Shown one piece after another: positions 1 through 8,555 of a DNA stretch of 32,108 nt. Below the pieces are notes generated by a model. That model was not told the DNA's origin. It saw only the letters and a list, made by a program, of their open reading frames with translations, and did not search any database. The stretch spans positions 1 to 32,108 of the forward strand of contig PAZA01000043.1 in NCBI GenBank assembly GCA_002715375.1, in the 5' to 3' direction. The stretch comes from Halobacteriovoraceae bacterium (lineage in GTDB: Bacteria > Bdellovibrionota > Bacteriovoracia > Bacteriovoracales > Bacteriovoracaceae). Both the position numbers and the translations under genes were made by a program. Position 1 is the stretch's first letter; each line of letters opens with the position of its first letter.

Positions 1-150
1 AAGAAAAAAGCTGCTAAAAAGAAAACCACTAAGAAAAAAGCTGCTAAAAAGAAAACCACTAAGAAAAAAGCTGCCAAAAAGAAAACCACTAAGAAAAAAG
101 CTACTAAAAAGAAAACCACCAAGAAAAAAGCCACTAAAAAGAAGGCAACT
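1..150 (+). repeat. 30-nt tandem repeat (about 5 units, 15-nt sub-period) encoding KKKAAKKKTT
   Basis: aagaaaaaagctgctaaaaagaaaaccact repeated at 1, 31, 61, 91 and 121, with mostly synonymous or A/T-residue drift in later units; continues off the left edge. Confidence 0.95.
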
Positions 151-777
151 CCTTCAAAAGCTGAAAGAAAAAAGTTACTTCAAAGCCTTTTTAAAAAACA
201 TGAAAAGGTTGCAAATAAAAGTCATGAAATCTTTCAAAAGTACTTTTTCGTTGACGCTATTGCTGAAAAATTAGGGGTACTACCCGAGAAAATAAAAGAG
301 TGCTTCAACCTCATTCTGGAAACAGAAGACGAGTTTATGAAAAATCTTGGTGATGTCAAATCCTCATTTCGTCAAATCAATTGGTTTGGGGAGTTTGACC
401 TAGACGGGGAAGTTACTGCTGCTAAAATTACAGATATTAAACAAAGAGCGAAAAGCTTTTACGGTAACCACGGCACAGAAGGAAAGTTTGCTGGCTATAT
501 CGATATTGAGGATGATGAAGATCAAAAGGGACCTTTTTGGAGGGTCGAAGCTAAAATGATTCGATCCACCCTAGGAAATGAAAAAATAGAAGGCGCTCAT
601 AAAGAAGACCTTATTCAAGAGGTTGTCGCCTTTGCAGAGACTCTAACTTTCATCCTAACAGGCATTAAAAATAGCAGATTTCAAAACCTAAATGGCCTAG
701 ATCAAGGCGAAAGTGAAGCTCTTACAAGAAGCGAAGACAACTTAGCGAAACCTTTTAAGCCCCTCAAGAAAAAATAA
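1..777 (+). CDS. Lysine-rich (histone H1-like repeat) protein, 5'-truncated by the window edge
   Basis: Frame 1 is open from base 1 through the stop at 775-777. The ATG at 337 in the ORF track is internal. The upstream part translates as KKKAAKKKTT repeats, then TPSKAERKKLLQSLFKKHEKVANKSHEIFQKYFFVDAIAEKLG... Confidence 0.85.
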   Translation, partial: KKKAAKKKTTKKKAAKKKTTKKKAAKKKTTKKKATKKKTTKKKATKKKATPSKAERKKLLQSLFKKHEKVANKSHEIFQKYFFVDAIAEKLGVLPEKIKECFNLILETEDEFMKNLGDVKSSFRQINWFGEFDLDGEVTAAKITDIKQRAKSFYGNHGTEGKFAGYIDIEDDEDQKGPFWRVEAKMIRSTLGNEKIEGAHKEDLIQEVVAFAETLTFILTGIKNSRFQNLNGLDQGESEALTRSEDNLAKPFKPLKKK

Positions 778-780
778 AAA

Positions 781-815
781 AAGAAGGTCAGGGTCTGTAT
801 GGGCCCTGCTTTCTT
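781..815. terminator. Probable hairpin terminator between convergent genes
   Basis: AAGAAGGTCAGGG...CCCTGCTTTCTT imperfect inverted repeat right after the stop at 777 and before the minus-strand gene end at 833. Confidence 0.4.
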
Positions 816-832
816 CATATAAACCTATTCAA

Positions 833-2011
833 TCAAACCAGGCTCATTTCAAAACTAGGGGGCACAGTGCCTATATCTGGCATGGGGTCATCTTCTCCAA
901 TCTTTTGTCTTCTCTGTACAAGGTAGAGCAATAAAGAAGTTGAATGCTTTATATAACCACTTAAGTTATCAAGAGCTGTCCCTTCAAAAGCACAATAGGA
1001 AAGAGCATGGTAATCCCTAGAGATTGGGAGGTCATAAATATAGTTAATCAGGGAAGAAAATAAAAACCGCTGCTCAACTTGTGATAATGAATTTCGAACC
1101 TCCAAAAAATTTAAATAAAGAACTTCGAGTTCACCACCTTCTTTAGGAGACTTTTTAAACATTTTTTGAAGATAAAAATACAGTTTTAAAGAAACTGGCA
1201 GCTTATCAATCATTATTTTTTTTGATGGTGAGGGGCTCCATAAAAGAGTCAGGGCCATAATTTTACCCTCCGCATCTTTTGCCACGATAAAATTTTCCAA
1301 AAGAGAATTATTCCATTTTTCCAGTCTAAAGTTTATTTCATCAAACTTCTCTTCAAAACAAAAGCCAAAGGCCCTGTCTTTATTTTGGCCCTTCAAAAAT
1401 TTAGTTATTTCTGCCTTATCCTCCAAAGAGCCTCTGGAAAACTTTATTTCTTTAAGGTTTTTTTTAAATATATTCTTTAGGCCATGCCCTGGGTAGCGAA
1501 GTAAAATGTTAACCATCTTATATTGGGCAAGTGGAAAATATTGAAAAGGATTTTTTTTGTTATAAACAAGTGCATTTAAAGCCTTTCGATTTTCCCTTAA
1601 AATACTTGTATAGAAAAATTCACAACCACCAAACTCCTCAATTGATTGAGCATGATCCATCAGGTCACCATAAAACTTCCGCCAAATGACACTGGCACGT
1701 GGCCCAGGTTGAATTCTAAGGTCTCCCAAATAACCTACCCACTTTTGCTCTCCCATTATAAAACCAGGTCTTAAAACTAAAGTTCCAACACCACAAATTC
1801 CTCCCTCTTTCTTAGCTCGTACAATAAAAACATAAGAAAGAGGCCCACAAAAAGATAAAAACTTAAAGAAATCAGGTTTCCGGTCATAACTAATCGCAGT
1901 TTTTGTGCCTTCCATTGGTAAAGTAGAAAAAAAAGAAAGAATTTCATCGTTATCTTCTTCTTTGGCCAAAGATACTCTAGGATGTTTTAAAAAAAGATCT
2001 TTCAATTTCAT
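833..2011 (-). CDS. GNAT-like acyltransferase-type / conserved hypothetical protein
   Basis: 392-aa ORF; N-terminal region (VGYLGDLRIQPGPRASVIWRKFYGDLM) resembles the GNAT acetyl-CoA-binding strand/helix. Confidence 0.6.
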   Translation of the reverse strand: MKLKDLFLKHPRVSLAKEEDNDEILSFFSTLPMEGTKTAISYDRKPDFFKFLSFCGPLSYVFIVRAKKEGGICGVGTLVLRPGFIMGEQKWVGYLGDLRIQPGPRASVIWRKFYGDLMDHAQSIEEFGGCEFFYTSILRENRKALNALVYNKKNPFQYFPLAQYKMVNILLRYPGHGLKNIFKKNLKEIKFSRGSLEDKAEITKFLKGQNKDRAFGFCFEEKFDEINFRLEKWNNSLLENFIVAKDAEGKIMALTLLWSPSPSKKIMIDKLPVSLKLYFYLQKMFKKSPKEGGELEVLYLNFLEVRNSLSQVEQRFLFSSLINYIYDLPISRDYHALSYCAFEGTALDNLSGYIKHSTSLLLYLVQRRQKIGEDDPMPDIGTVPPSFEMSLV

Positions 2012-2035
2012 TTAACTGACCTCACAAAACCGACT

Positions 2036-3109
2036 CTAAATCCAAAACGATATTTCCTTTTTACCCTCGTAAGTCATGAGCTTAGAGTCTCCTTTGACTC
2101 CATAATGGCGAAGCCTTTCAATTTCTTTATGGACTTCATCTGCTTCCGTAGAACGGAAAGTTGTTTTGAAATCGGACCTCAGGCAATCGCCCTGGTTTTT
2201 CATTATGACGGTATCTTGCTGAATGACCTTTCTTGTATAAAAAGAAATGATAGGCTTAAAAAGCCTTCCAAAAAGAGGAACCTTATAAGCAATATAGGTG
2301 TAAACTCGGCTTTTTAAAGTGCTGACTGGCGATATCTGAGAGTTAATAATAAAGCCATTTTGTGACCCAAAATTATAATCAACCCTGGTTAAATTGGGCA
2401 TAATAAATTGATCTGTATGAGTCATGGGATGCCCACCCGGATTTAAAAGCATTTTTGCACCCCAACTAAACTCATCTTCCTCCTGAAAATAAGTAACCGT
2501 TACAACTCCATTTGAAGTTTCAACAACTGTGGGAACTTTTTTGGGGACGGCCTTTTCATCTCTAAACCAACCCCTATGAACAAAAATCGTGTGAGGAACA
2601 TCAACAAAGTTTTCAGCAAGGTTTGTAACCTCATTTTCAAAGTCCGTAATCATGAAATAGCTAATCCACTTAGGGTTTAGGGCCTCTGGAAACCTCCAAG
2701 GAGGTGTGTTTGGGCAAGGAATATCAGACTTTTCATCCCTCGCCCCCATCCAAACCCAAATCACTCCATCTTGCTCCACACAGGGAAATGATTTCAATTT
2801 TAAGCTTTGAGAGGGTCTACTTTTCGGACCCTCAGAAGGAACACAATTTACTTGCCCAGTTTGATCATACGACCAGCCGTGATAGGGACAAACTAATTTC
2901 CCTTTTAATACTTCTCCTTGGGATAAAAAGGCGTGGCGATGAAGGCACCTATCGTGTAAACAGGAGGCCTTACCTTCATTATCTCTAAAAAGGACCAGGG
3001 CCGTATCGTATAAAGTTCTTTGTATTGGCTTTTTACCAAGCTCTCGGCTTAGCGCTGCAATATACCAGTTCTTTAAAAGTAACCCATCCCTTTCACTTAA
3101 AGATTTCAT
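2036..3109 (-). CDS. Rieske [2Fe-2S] non-heme iron oxygenase, alpha-subunit type
   Basis: Rieske motif CLHRHAFLSQGEVLKGKLVCPYHGW (C-x-H...C-x2-H) and mononuclear iron motif NLAENFVDVPHTIFVHRGWF. Confidence 0.9.
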   Translation of the reverse strand: MKSLSERDGLLLKNWYIAALSRELGKKPIQRTLYDTALVLFRDNEGKASCLHDRCLHRHAFLSQGEVLKGKLVCPYHGWSYDQTGQVNCVPSEGPKSRPSQSLKLKSFPCVEQDGVIWVWMGARDEKSDIPCPNTPPWRFPEALNPKWISYFMITDFENEVTNLAENFVDVPHTIFVHRGWFRDEKAVPKKVPTVVETSNGVVTVTYFQEEDEFSWGAKMLLNPGGHPMTHTDQFIMPNLTRVDYNFGSQNGFIINSQISPVSTLKSRVYTYIAYKVPLFGRLFKPIISFYTRKVIQQDTVIMKNQGDCLRSDFKTTFRSTEADEVHKEIERLRHYGVKGDSKLMTYEGKKEISFWI

Positions 3110-3122
3110 TCAAGCTTAACCT

Positions 3123-4712
3123 TTAAAGGCCATGTACCTTTGTCAAAAGATCAATTTTTATATCCCCTTCGACCATTCCTGATTTTTTTTTCAAATCTAA
3201 ATAATAATCAGTCGCCTCTGGGAAAACTTTGACCCTAAAATGACCTAATTGGTTAAGTTCTCGAGCTAATTTGTAATGAAAATGATTAAGTAATACCTCC
3301 TCACCTTTTTGTTCCAGACTACTTATTTGCTCCTCCTCAATTTCTTCTCCTTGAAATAACGCCAGATAAAAAGGCCTCTTCTCACCATTGAGAACTCCCA
3401 AAAGGGAAACAGGGCTTTTTCCATCATCTCGTAAAGAATCGAGGAGTCCTTTTGCAACATCTTCCCCCATTTTTTCACCTACCAAATCCAACCCCTCAAC
3501 GCGTCCCTGAAAAACAAGTGAAAGAGGTGATGAAACCCCTTTTTCTACTCTCAACTCATCCTTTAGATGATATCTAAGCAGGCCATTTCCAGCACTAATC
3601 AGAGGTGAAACCCTCATCCCTACTTTAAGCTCCCATGATGGGATGACCTCATTAGTCTCTAGAGAAAGGAACTCATAAAAATGGCTACGGTAGGCAAGTG
3701 TATAGTCCCCCTTAAATGGAATTGTTACAACACCTTCTGTTGCAAAAAGACCTTTCCCCTGAATATGGGCATTAGGGAAAAGCTCTTGCAGTTTTTTTGC
3801 ATAAATTAAAGAGGTTCCAGTATCCCAACAACTTATTAAAGATAAACGAGGCCAAAGCTTCATTAAATCTTCCGAGTTAAGATTTTTCTGAAACCCTTTT
3901 AAAAGACGGGCCGACTCCTTATCTTTGATTGGCTTAATAACCTCCAAGTCAGGACCGAAATCTTCCCAAGAGCCCTTTTCCAACATTGAAACGATTGATT
4001 CTTTACGATCCATCATAAACTCAATGAGCTCGAGGAAAAATGTGGGCCCCCAAATAAAGATGAAGGTCAAGTTCCTTGCAGCAACCAAATAAACACAAGT
4101 GGCCAACCTGGAGGCCTCCACTGTCTTTGCCAAAGTCACAGAAGATGGTACACATAAACAATTTCCTATAAGCCATCGATGAATTTTTGGAAAATAGGAT
4201 AAATCATCGTTAGTCCTCCCTTTTTCCCTCATGCTCGTTGGTAACCAAGACAAAGACCAATAGTGATCGCCCTTACCAATTTCTGGAAATTGCTTAAAAA
4301 GGTCAAAAAGCCAAGGGAAAATGGCCTCTTTAAACTCACCCATCATAGATTGAGTATAAGGGATCCACTTTTCCCTATGAGAACTCCCACTTGTAGGCTG
4401 ATAAAGAAAAGGTTTCTCTTTAAAAACCCGCTCCCCTTTTTTTTCCCTTTCAACGAACTCCAACCAATCATTGTATTGACTCGGTTTGAAAACTTTTACA
4501 AAAGAAGAATAATTAATGGGCCCATTTGGGTCCAATCTATCCTTGAACTCTGTCTTCTGAAGACCGTCAAGGAGTGTATTTAACTTCTTTTCTTGGATTC
4601 TCTTGAGGTTCTTAAAATTATTCCTAAAAAGGAAGTAAGATGGAAAAATGGCCAATTTCAACAAGGGTATAACAAAGATCCTCAGGGAGAGCTGCCGGAA
4701 AAACCGTTTCAT
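3123..4712 (-). CDS. GH3 auxin-responsive-promoter family (acyl-adenylate/amidosynthetase-like) protein
   Basis: 529 aa; LYQPTSGSSHREKWIPYT resembles the GH3 ATP-binding TSG(S/T)(S/T)xxxxK-x-IP motif; C-terminal GH3-like layout. Confidence 0.8.
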   Translation of the reverse strand: MKRFFRQLSLRIFVIPLLKLAIFPSYFLFRNNFKNLKRIQEKKLNTLLDGLQKTEFKDRLDPNGPINYSSFVKVFKPSQYNDWLEFVEREKKGERVFKEKPFLYQPTSGSSHREKWIPYTQSMMGEFKEAIFPWLFDLFKQFPEIGKGDHYWSLSWLPTSMREKGRTNDDLSYFPKIHRWLIGNCLCVPSSVTLAKTVEASRLATCVYLVAARNLTFIFIWGPTFFLELIEFMMDRKESIVSMLEKGSWEDFGPDLEVIKPIKDKESARLLKGFQKNLNSEDLMKLWPRLSLISCWDTGTSLIYAKKLQELFPNAHIQGKGLFATEGVVTIPFKGDYTLAYRSHFYEFLSLETNEVIPSWELKVGMRVSPLISAGNGLLRYHLKDELRVEKGVSSPLSLVFQGRVEGLDLVGEKMGEDVAKGLLDSLRDDGKSPVSLLGVLNGEKRPFYLALFQGEEIEEEQISSLEQKGEEVLLNHFHYKLARELNQLGHFRVKVFPEATDYYLDLKKKSGMVEGDIKIDLLTKVHGL

Positions 4713-4731
4713 AGATTTATCCCAATTTTAC

Positions 4732-4757
4732 AAAAAAAAAGCCCCATCCATGGGGCT
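4732..4757 (-). terminator. Rho-independent terminator of the HU gene
   Basis: Plus strand AAAAAAAAAGCCCCATCCATGGGGCT; on the minus strand an AGCCCC/GGGGCT stem followed by a run of 9 T, just downstream of the HU stop. Confidence 0.85.
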
Positions 4758-4796
4758 ATGTTTAACAGAAAACAATTAAAAAGGGTTTTCTATTAT

Positions 4797-5072
4797 TTAA
4801 AGCATTTCTTTCCAGGCCTTCCCTGGACGGAATTTTGGAACATTTTTGGCTTTTATTTTTATTTTCTCACCAGTTGCTGGGTTAACACCAGTTCTGGCCT
4901 TTCTTTTAACTTTGCTAAAGCTTCCAAAGCCAACCAAAGAAACATCTTCACCTTTTTTTACTGTCTTTTTAATAACGTCGATGGTCGTTGCAAGAAAGAT
5001 ATCTGCATCCTTTTTAGTGATTTCAATATCAGCTTCTTGTATGATCTTATCAATTAACTCTTGTCTGTTCAT
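4797..5072 (-). CDS. HU family DNA-binding protein
   Basis: 91 aa with MNRQELIDKI...VGFGSFSKVKRKARTGVNPATGEKIKIKAKNVPKFRPGKAWKEML, the HU/IHF signature. Confidence 0.96.
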   Translation of the reverse strand: MNRQELIDKIIQEADIEITKKDADIFLATTIDVIKKTVKKGEDVSLVGFGSFSKVKRKARTGVNPATGEKIKIKAKNVPKFRPGKAWKEML

Positions 5073-5444
5073 AAAGCCTCCAACCTTCTTAATATTAAAT
5101 GTTATTAATTCAAGAACAATTATAGTCAGCTAAATTTCTTAAAGACAATCATTTTTTTATAAAAACAAGGATTTTAGAACAAGAAAAATTTAATTAAAGC
5201 CTAAATTAGCCATCTTTCTCATAAGGGTGAAGAAGGAGCCACTTTAAAAGAGATTTTTTCATGATTTTTCATAAAGCTTTAACAAAATAAGCAATTGGCC
5301 GAACTATTGAAAACCTGAGATTTTCTGACACCCAGACTCGGTCTTTTTTTTTCCGCCACCCATAGGAAAATCAAAAAAGAATAAAGTTTCATAACCAATT
5401 TTTACTCACTATATTTTTGAAAAGATTTAGTTTAGGCTGAATTT

Positions 5445-5894
5445 ATGATGATACTTAAAAAAGAAGACGATTATAAAGCTCTTATTGTTGATGATCATGA
5501 AGATGTCTGCCAAGTAGTGGAAGCACATCTCTGTCAGAATGGCTTTAAAGCGCACCTGATAGACAAAGCCTATTCTGGACAAGAAGCTCTTCATCTCCTC
5601 AGGTCCACCTCGTACTTCTTCATTTTTCTGGACGTTAAGCTGCCTGATTTGGATAGTACAAGCTTAATAGAGCACATAAGGAAAGATGACTCAAGAAATA
5701 AAGATGATATTCTCATGATGTCATCAGGCCAAGACTTAGATGAAATGATCAAAGAGTACTTAAACCAAAAAATTGAAAAAGATAAAGTTGATATTTTTCT
5801 CCTCAAACCTTTCAACCAAAAAGATTGCGATAATTACTTTGATCTAGAATATATTCTTAAACAACAGCAAAAAAGAAGAGAAAAGTTTAAATAA
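5445..5894 (+). CDS. Standalone response regulator receiver (CheY-like) protein
   Basis: KALIVDDHEDV acidic pair, FLDVKLPDLD phospho-Asp region, FLLKPF switch Lys; no output domain. Confidence 0.88.
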   Translation: MMILKKEDDYKALIVDDHEDVCQVVEAHLCQNGFKAHLIDKAYSGQEALHLLRSTSYFFIFLDVKLPDLDSTSLIEHIRKDDSRNKDDILMMSSGQDLDEMIKEYLNQKIEKDKVDIFLLKPFNQKDCDNYFDLEYILKQQQKRREKFK

Positions 5895-6085
5895 TATTAT
5901 TCTAACCTCTCAACCCAAGATACCAAACCTTTTGGCCAAAAAGCTAATTCTTCAACCTTAAAAAGATCACTCTAGACCTGAAGGTAAGCGACTATAAGCC
6001 GTTAGAATTTTTCCTCCTATCGACAAAATCAATAAAGAATTACTATAAACTTTAAGGAATTTCCCTTGGGGATTGGAACAATTCT

Positions 6086-6418
6086 TTGAAGATAAATATT
6101 GAGGTTACAGAAAACAGAAATATTTTCATTGTCGAAGGAGAAGTTGACTCCTTCTCAATATCTCATTTTGTCCAAGAATTAGAACTTCTCGAAAAAGTAA
6201 GCGGTCAAAAGATTGTAATCGACCTATCAAATATGAAGTCCATTAACTGGCGAGGGCTCTTAATCCTTTCAAATAAAATACTTGAAGCGAAGGATAGAAG
6301 TGACGAGTTTACTTTGGTTTGTAAAAACGATGAAATTATAGAAACTCTATCGCTTTTCACCCACCCCACAAAACTATCTTTCTTCCCAACGTTGGAGGAC
6401 CTTCTTGTATCCCTATAA
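6086..6418 (+). CDS. STAS-domain (anti-sigma-antagonist-like) protein
   Basis: 110 aa with alternating beta/alpha pattern and IVIDLSNMKSINWRGLLILSNKILEA; TTG start; overlaps the following gene. Confidence 0.65.
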   Translation: MKINIEVTENRNIFIVEGEVDSFSISHFVQELELLEKVSGQKIVIDLSNMKSINWRGLLILSNKILEAKDRSDEFTLVCKNDEIIETLSLFTHPTKLSFFPTLEDLLVSL

Positions 6419-7841
6419 CTTATTTAAAAAATGGGTAACCCCCTATAAAGTTTTAGTTTGCATTTCAGCTTTATTACTAAATTCCCATATTTCCGAGGCC
6501 TCTGGAAGTAAAAAGCCAAAAAAAGTATCAAAAGGTAAAGTCTACAGTTTCAAATTTTTTCACGACCAGCTCTTACTTACAAATGATGAGCTAAAAATGA
6601 AAAAAAGGGATCGGATTTTAGCGGAAGAAAACCTCACAGTTTCAAAATCAGGCCATTATCCCAAATTGGACTTAAAAGTTGGCGCAAATGGAGGAAGTGA
6701 ACAAGAAGCTAGTTCATCAAGTGTAGATCCATCTGGGGGCGCGGGGAAAATGGGACTTTCCGGAGGCTCTGCTGGAACATCCAATTACAAAGTAAACTCT
6801 GATTCAATATCTGGAAGCTTGGGGTTAACCTATAATGTATTCTCAAGATTTGCTACCCATAACTCTATTTTAAATGCTCAAAATGGAGTTAATCAAAAGC
6901 TTTTGGAAAGAGACCTTTTACTTGATAGGAAAAAAAAGGAACTTATCCACTTGCTTCTTGAAATGCAATCCTTACTAAAGATTAAAAAGGTTTTATTAAG
7001 AGCAGAGTATTTACTAAAACGTCTTGCCTATAAAAGTAGAAGTAAAACAAGGCGGTTATTTTTTGGTTCAAGTAGAGGACTTAAAATCGATAAAAAGTAT
7101 AAGGAAATTCTTTATCAAAAAACAAAGGTTACAGAATATATTGAGACGGGGCACTTGGCCCTAAAAAACCTAATACCAAACTATAGACCATATTGGTTAA
7201 AAGGGCTTAAGAAATTATCAATTAGTTACAATTTACCTTCTTTTGATGATGCCTCAAAAAAGTTTTTGAAAAAATCAAAAACATCTAAAAACTTATCACT
7301 GGATATTCAAAATTATAAAAATATCCATAATACAACGACATGGGAAAGGGCCTGGATTCCATTAGCTTTTTTATCTGCCAGTCAAACGACCACACAATCA
7401 TTAAAGACAAAAGAAGTTTCAAATGGCTGGAGTGCTAGCCTTGTTTTCCAATTCAACCTTTTTGATGGTTTTTATTCTAGCGCGAGAAGATCGCAGGCAT
7501 TCAATATGTATAAGATAAGCCAAATAAAAAAAAGAGATCAACTTTCAAAAGGAGTTATTCTTTTGAGAAAAGATTATGCTCAAGTGAAAACATCTTCAAG
7601 AAAGAAAAACTTTATCCAGGCCATAATAAGAGAAAAGAGATTTAAAATAAAAAATATAAAACAAATAAGAGAAAGAGGCGTCTCTACCAAAACTGAAGAA
7701 AGTTTTATGCTACTTGATTTGGCCAAAAAGGAAATGGATAAGAGAGAAGCGCAAAAAAATTATGAAATCGCCCTTTTAAACATAGCCACAAATATAGATG
7801 AACTGAATAAGGTAAAAATATATGAATCAACAACCCTATAG
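6405..7841 (+). CDS. TolC-family outer membrane efflux protein
   Basis: 478 aa with N-terminal signal-like segment; two coiled/TolC-like halves (LTYNVFSRFATHNSILNAQNGVNQKLLERDLLLDRKKKELIHLLLEMQ; LVFQFNLFDGFYSSARRSQAFN). GGAGG RBS 6 nt before the TTG start. Confidence 0.8.
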   Translation: MYPYNLFKKWVTPYKVLVCISALLLNSHISEASGSKKPKKVSKGKVYSFKFFHDQLLLTNDELKMKKRDRILAEENLTVSKSGHYPKLDLKVGANGGSEQEASSSSVDPSGGAGKMGLSGGSAGTSNYKVNSDSISGSLGLTYNVFSRFATHNSILNAQNGVNQKLLERDLLLDRKKKELIHLLLEMQSLLKIKKVLLRAEYLLKRLAYKSRSKTRRLFFGSSRGLKIDKKYKEILYQKTKVTEYIETGHLALKNLIPNYRPYWLKGLKKLSISYNLPSFDDASKKFLKKSKTSKNLSLDIQNYKNIHNTTTWERAWIPLAFLSASQTTTQSLKTKEVSNGWSASLVFQFNLFDGFYSSARRSQAFNMYKISQIKKRDQLSKGVILLRKDYAQVKTSSRKKNFIQAIIREKRFKIKNIKQIRERGVSTKTEESFMLLDLAKKEMDKREAQKNYEIALLNIATNIDELNKVKIYESTTL

Positions 7842-8523
7842 ATCATTCAAGTCAATCTTTTTATTGATGTCTTTTTTCTTTATAACAATCCTTTTTTTTT
7901 CCAATAAAGGAAAAGCAGAGTCTTTAAGAGAATTGATTCCCTCTTATGGAGTTATCAAACCAAAATTTGTTTCAACCCAAGTAGCGATAGGCAATGGAAT
8001 AGTTCACAAAATAAAGTATAAATTAGGCGATAAAGTTCGAAGAGGTAAAGTTCTTATTAGTATTATTGAGAGAGATACCATAAGAAATTATAGAAACACC
8101 TTAAAGGGAACAGTTGCTAAAATTCACGTTACACCAGGAGCTGCCATAAGTGCAGGGATGCCCCTTGTGACGATTGTAAATTCTGATAAAAAATATATGG
8201 AAATTGCTTTTTCTCCTGATGAATCAAATAAAATTTCAAGGGGTTTAAGTGTTTTATCTCAAAATAAAAAGAATAAAATTGGAATAATCAACCGACTCTC
8301 TCCGATTGTCGACCCAGATACAGGGACTGTACTCTCATTTGTCGACCTTAAATCTTATGGTAGACCCTACAGGATCGGTGAAGTACTCCCAATATTTATT
8401 GAAGGTAAATTAAAGAAGTGCAAAAAAGTAATTGGATTAAAAGAATTAGGACTTTATACAAACGGATATAAAGTTAACTTCATTGCCGGGGACAAAGCTT
8501 GCCTGGATGCAACAAGTCCCTAA
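7822..8523 (+). CDS. Short RND periplasmic adaptor (membrane-fusion/biotinyl-lipoyl type)
   Basis: Hydrophobic N-terminus; GIVHKIKYKLGDKVRRGKVLISI and GTVAKIHVTPGAAISAGMPLVTIVN half-lipoyl motifs; overlaps the preceding gene. Confidence 0.8.
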   Translation: MNQQPYRSFKSIFLLMSFFFITILFFSNKGKAESLRELIPSYGVIKPKFVSTQVAIGNGIVHKIKYKLGDKVRRGKVLISIIERDTIRNYRNTLKGTVAKIHVTPGAAISAGMPLVTIVNSDKKYMEIAFSPDESNKISRGLSVLSQNKKNKIGIINRLSPIVDPDTGTVLSFVDLKSYGRPYRIGEVLPIFIEGKLKKCKKVIGLKELGLYTNGYKVNFIAGDKACLDATSP

Positions 8524-8555
8524 ATAATAATTTAATTTAAAAGAACTAAAAAACT

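Noticed and set aside
2105-2988. Plus-strand ORFs opposite the Rieske oxygenase
   Set aside because: No motifs; opposite a certain gene.
4593-5133. Plus-strand ORFs of 154 and 95 aa overlapping HU and the GH3 N-terminus
   Set aside because: The HU protein on the opposite strand is unmistakable and a terminator hairpin lies inside the 154-aa ORF.
5334-5352. AGAC-TCG-GTCT followed by 9 T, possible sRNA terminator
   Set aside because: The stem is only 4 bp; no upstream RNA gene can be supported from sequence alone.
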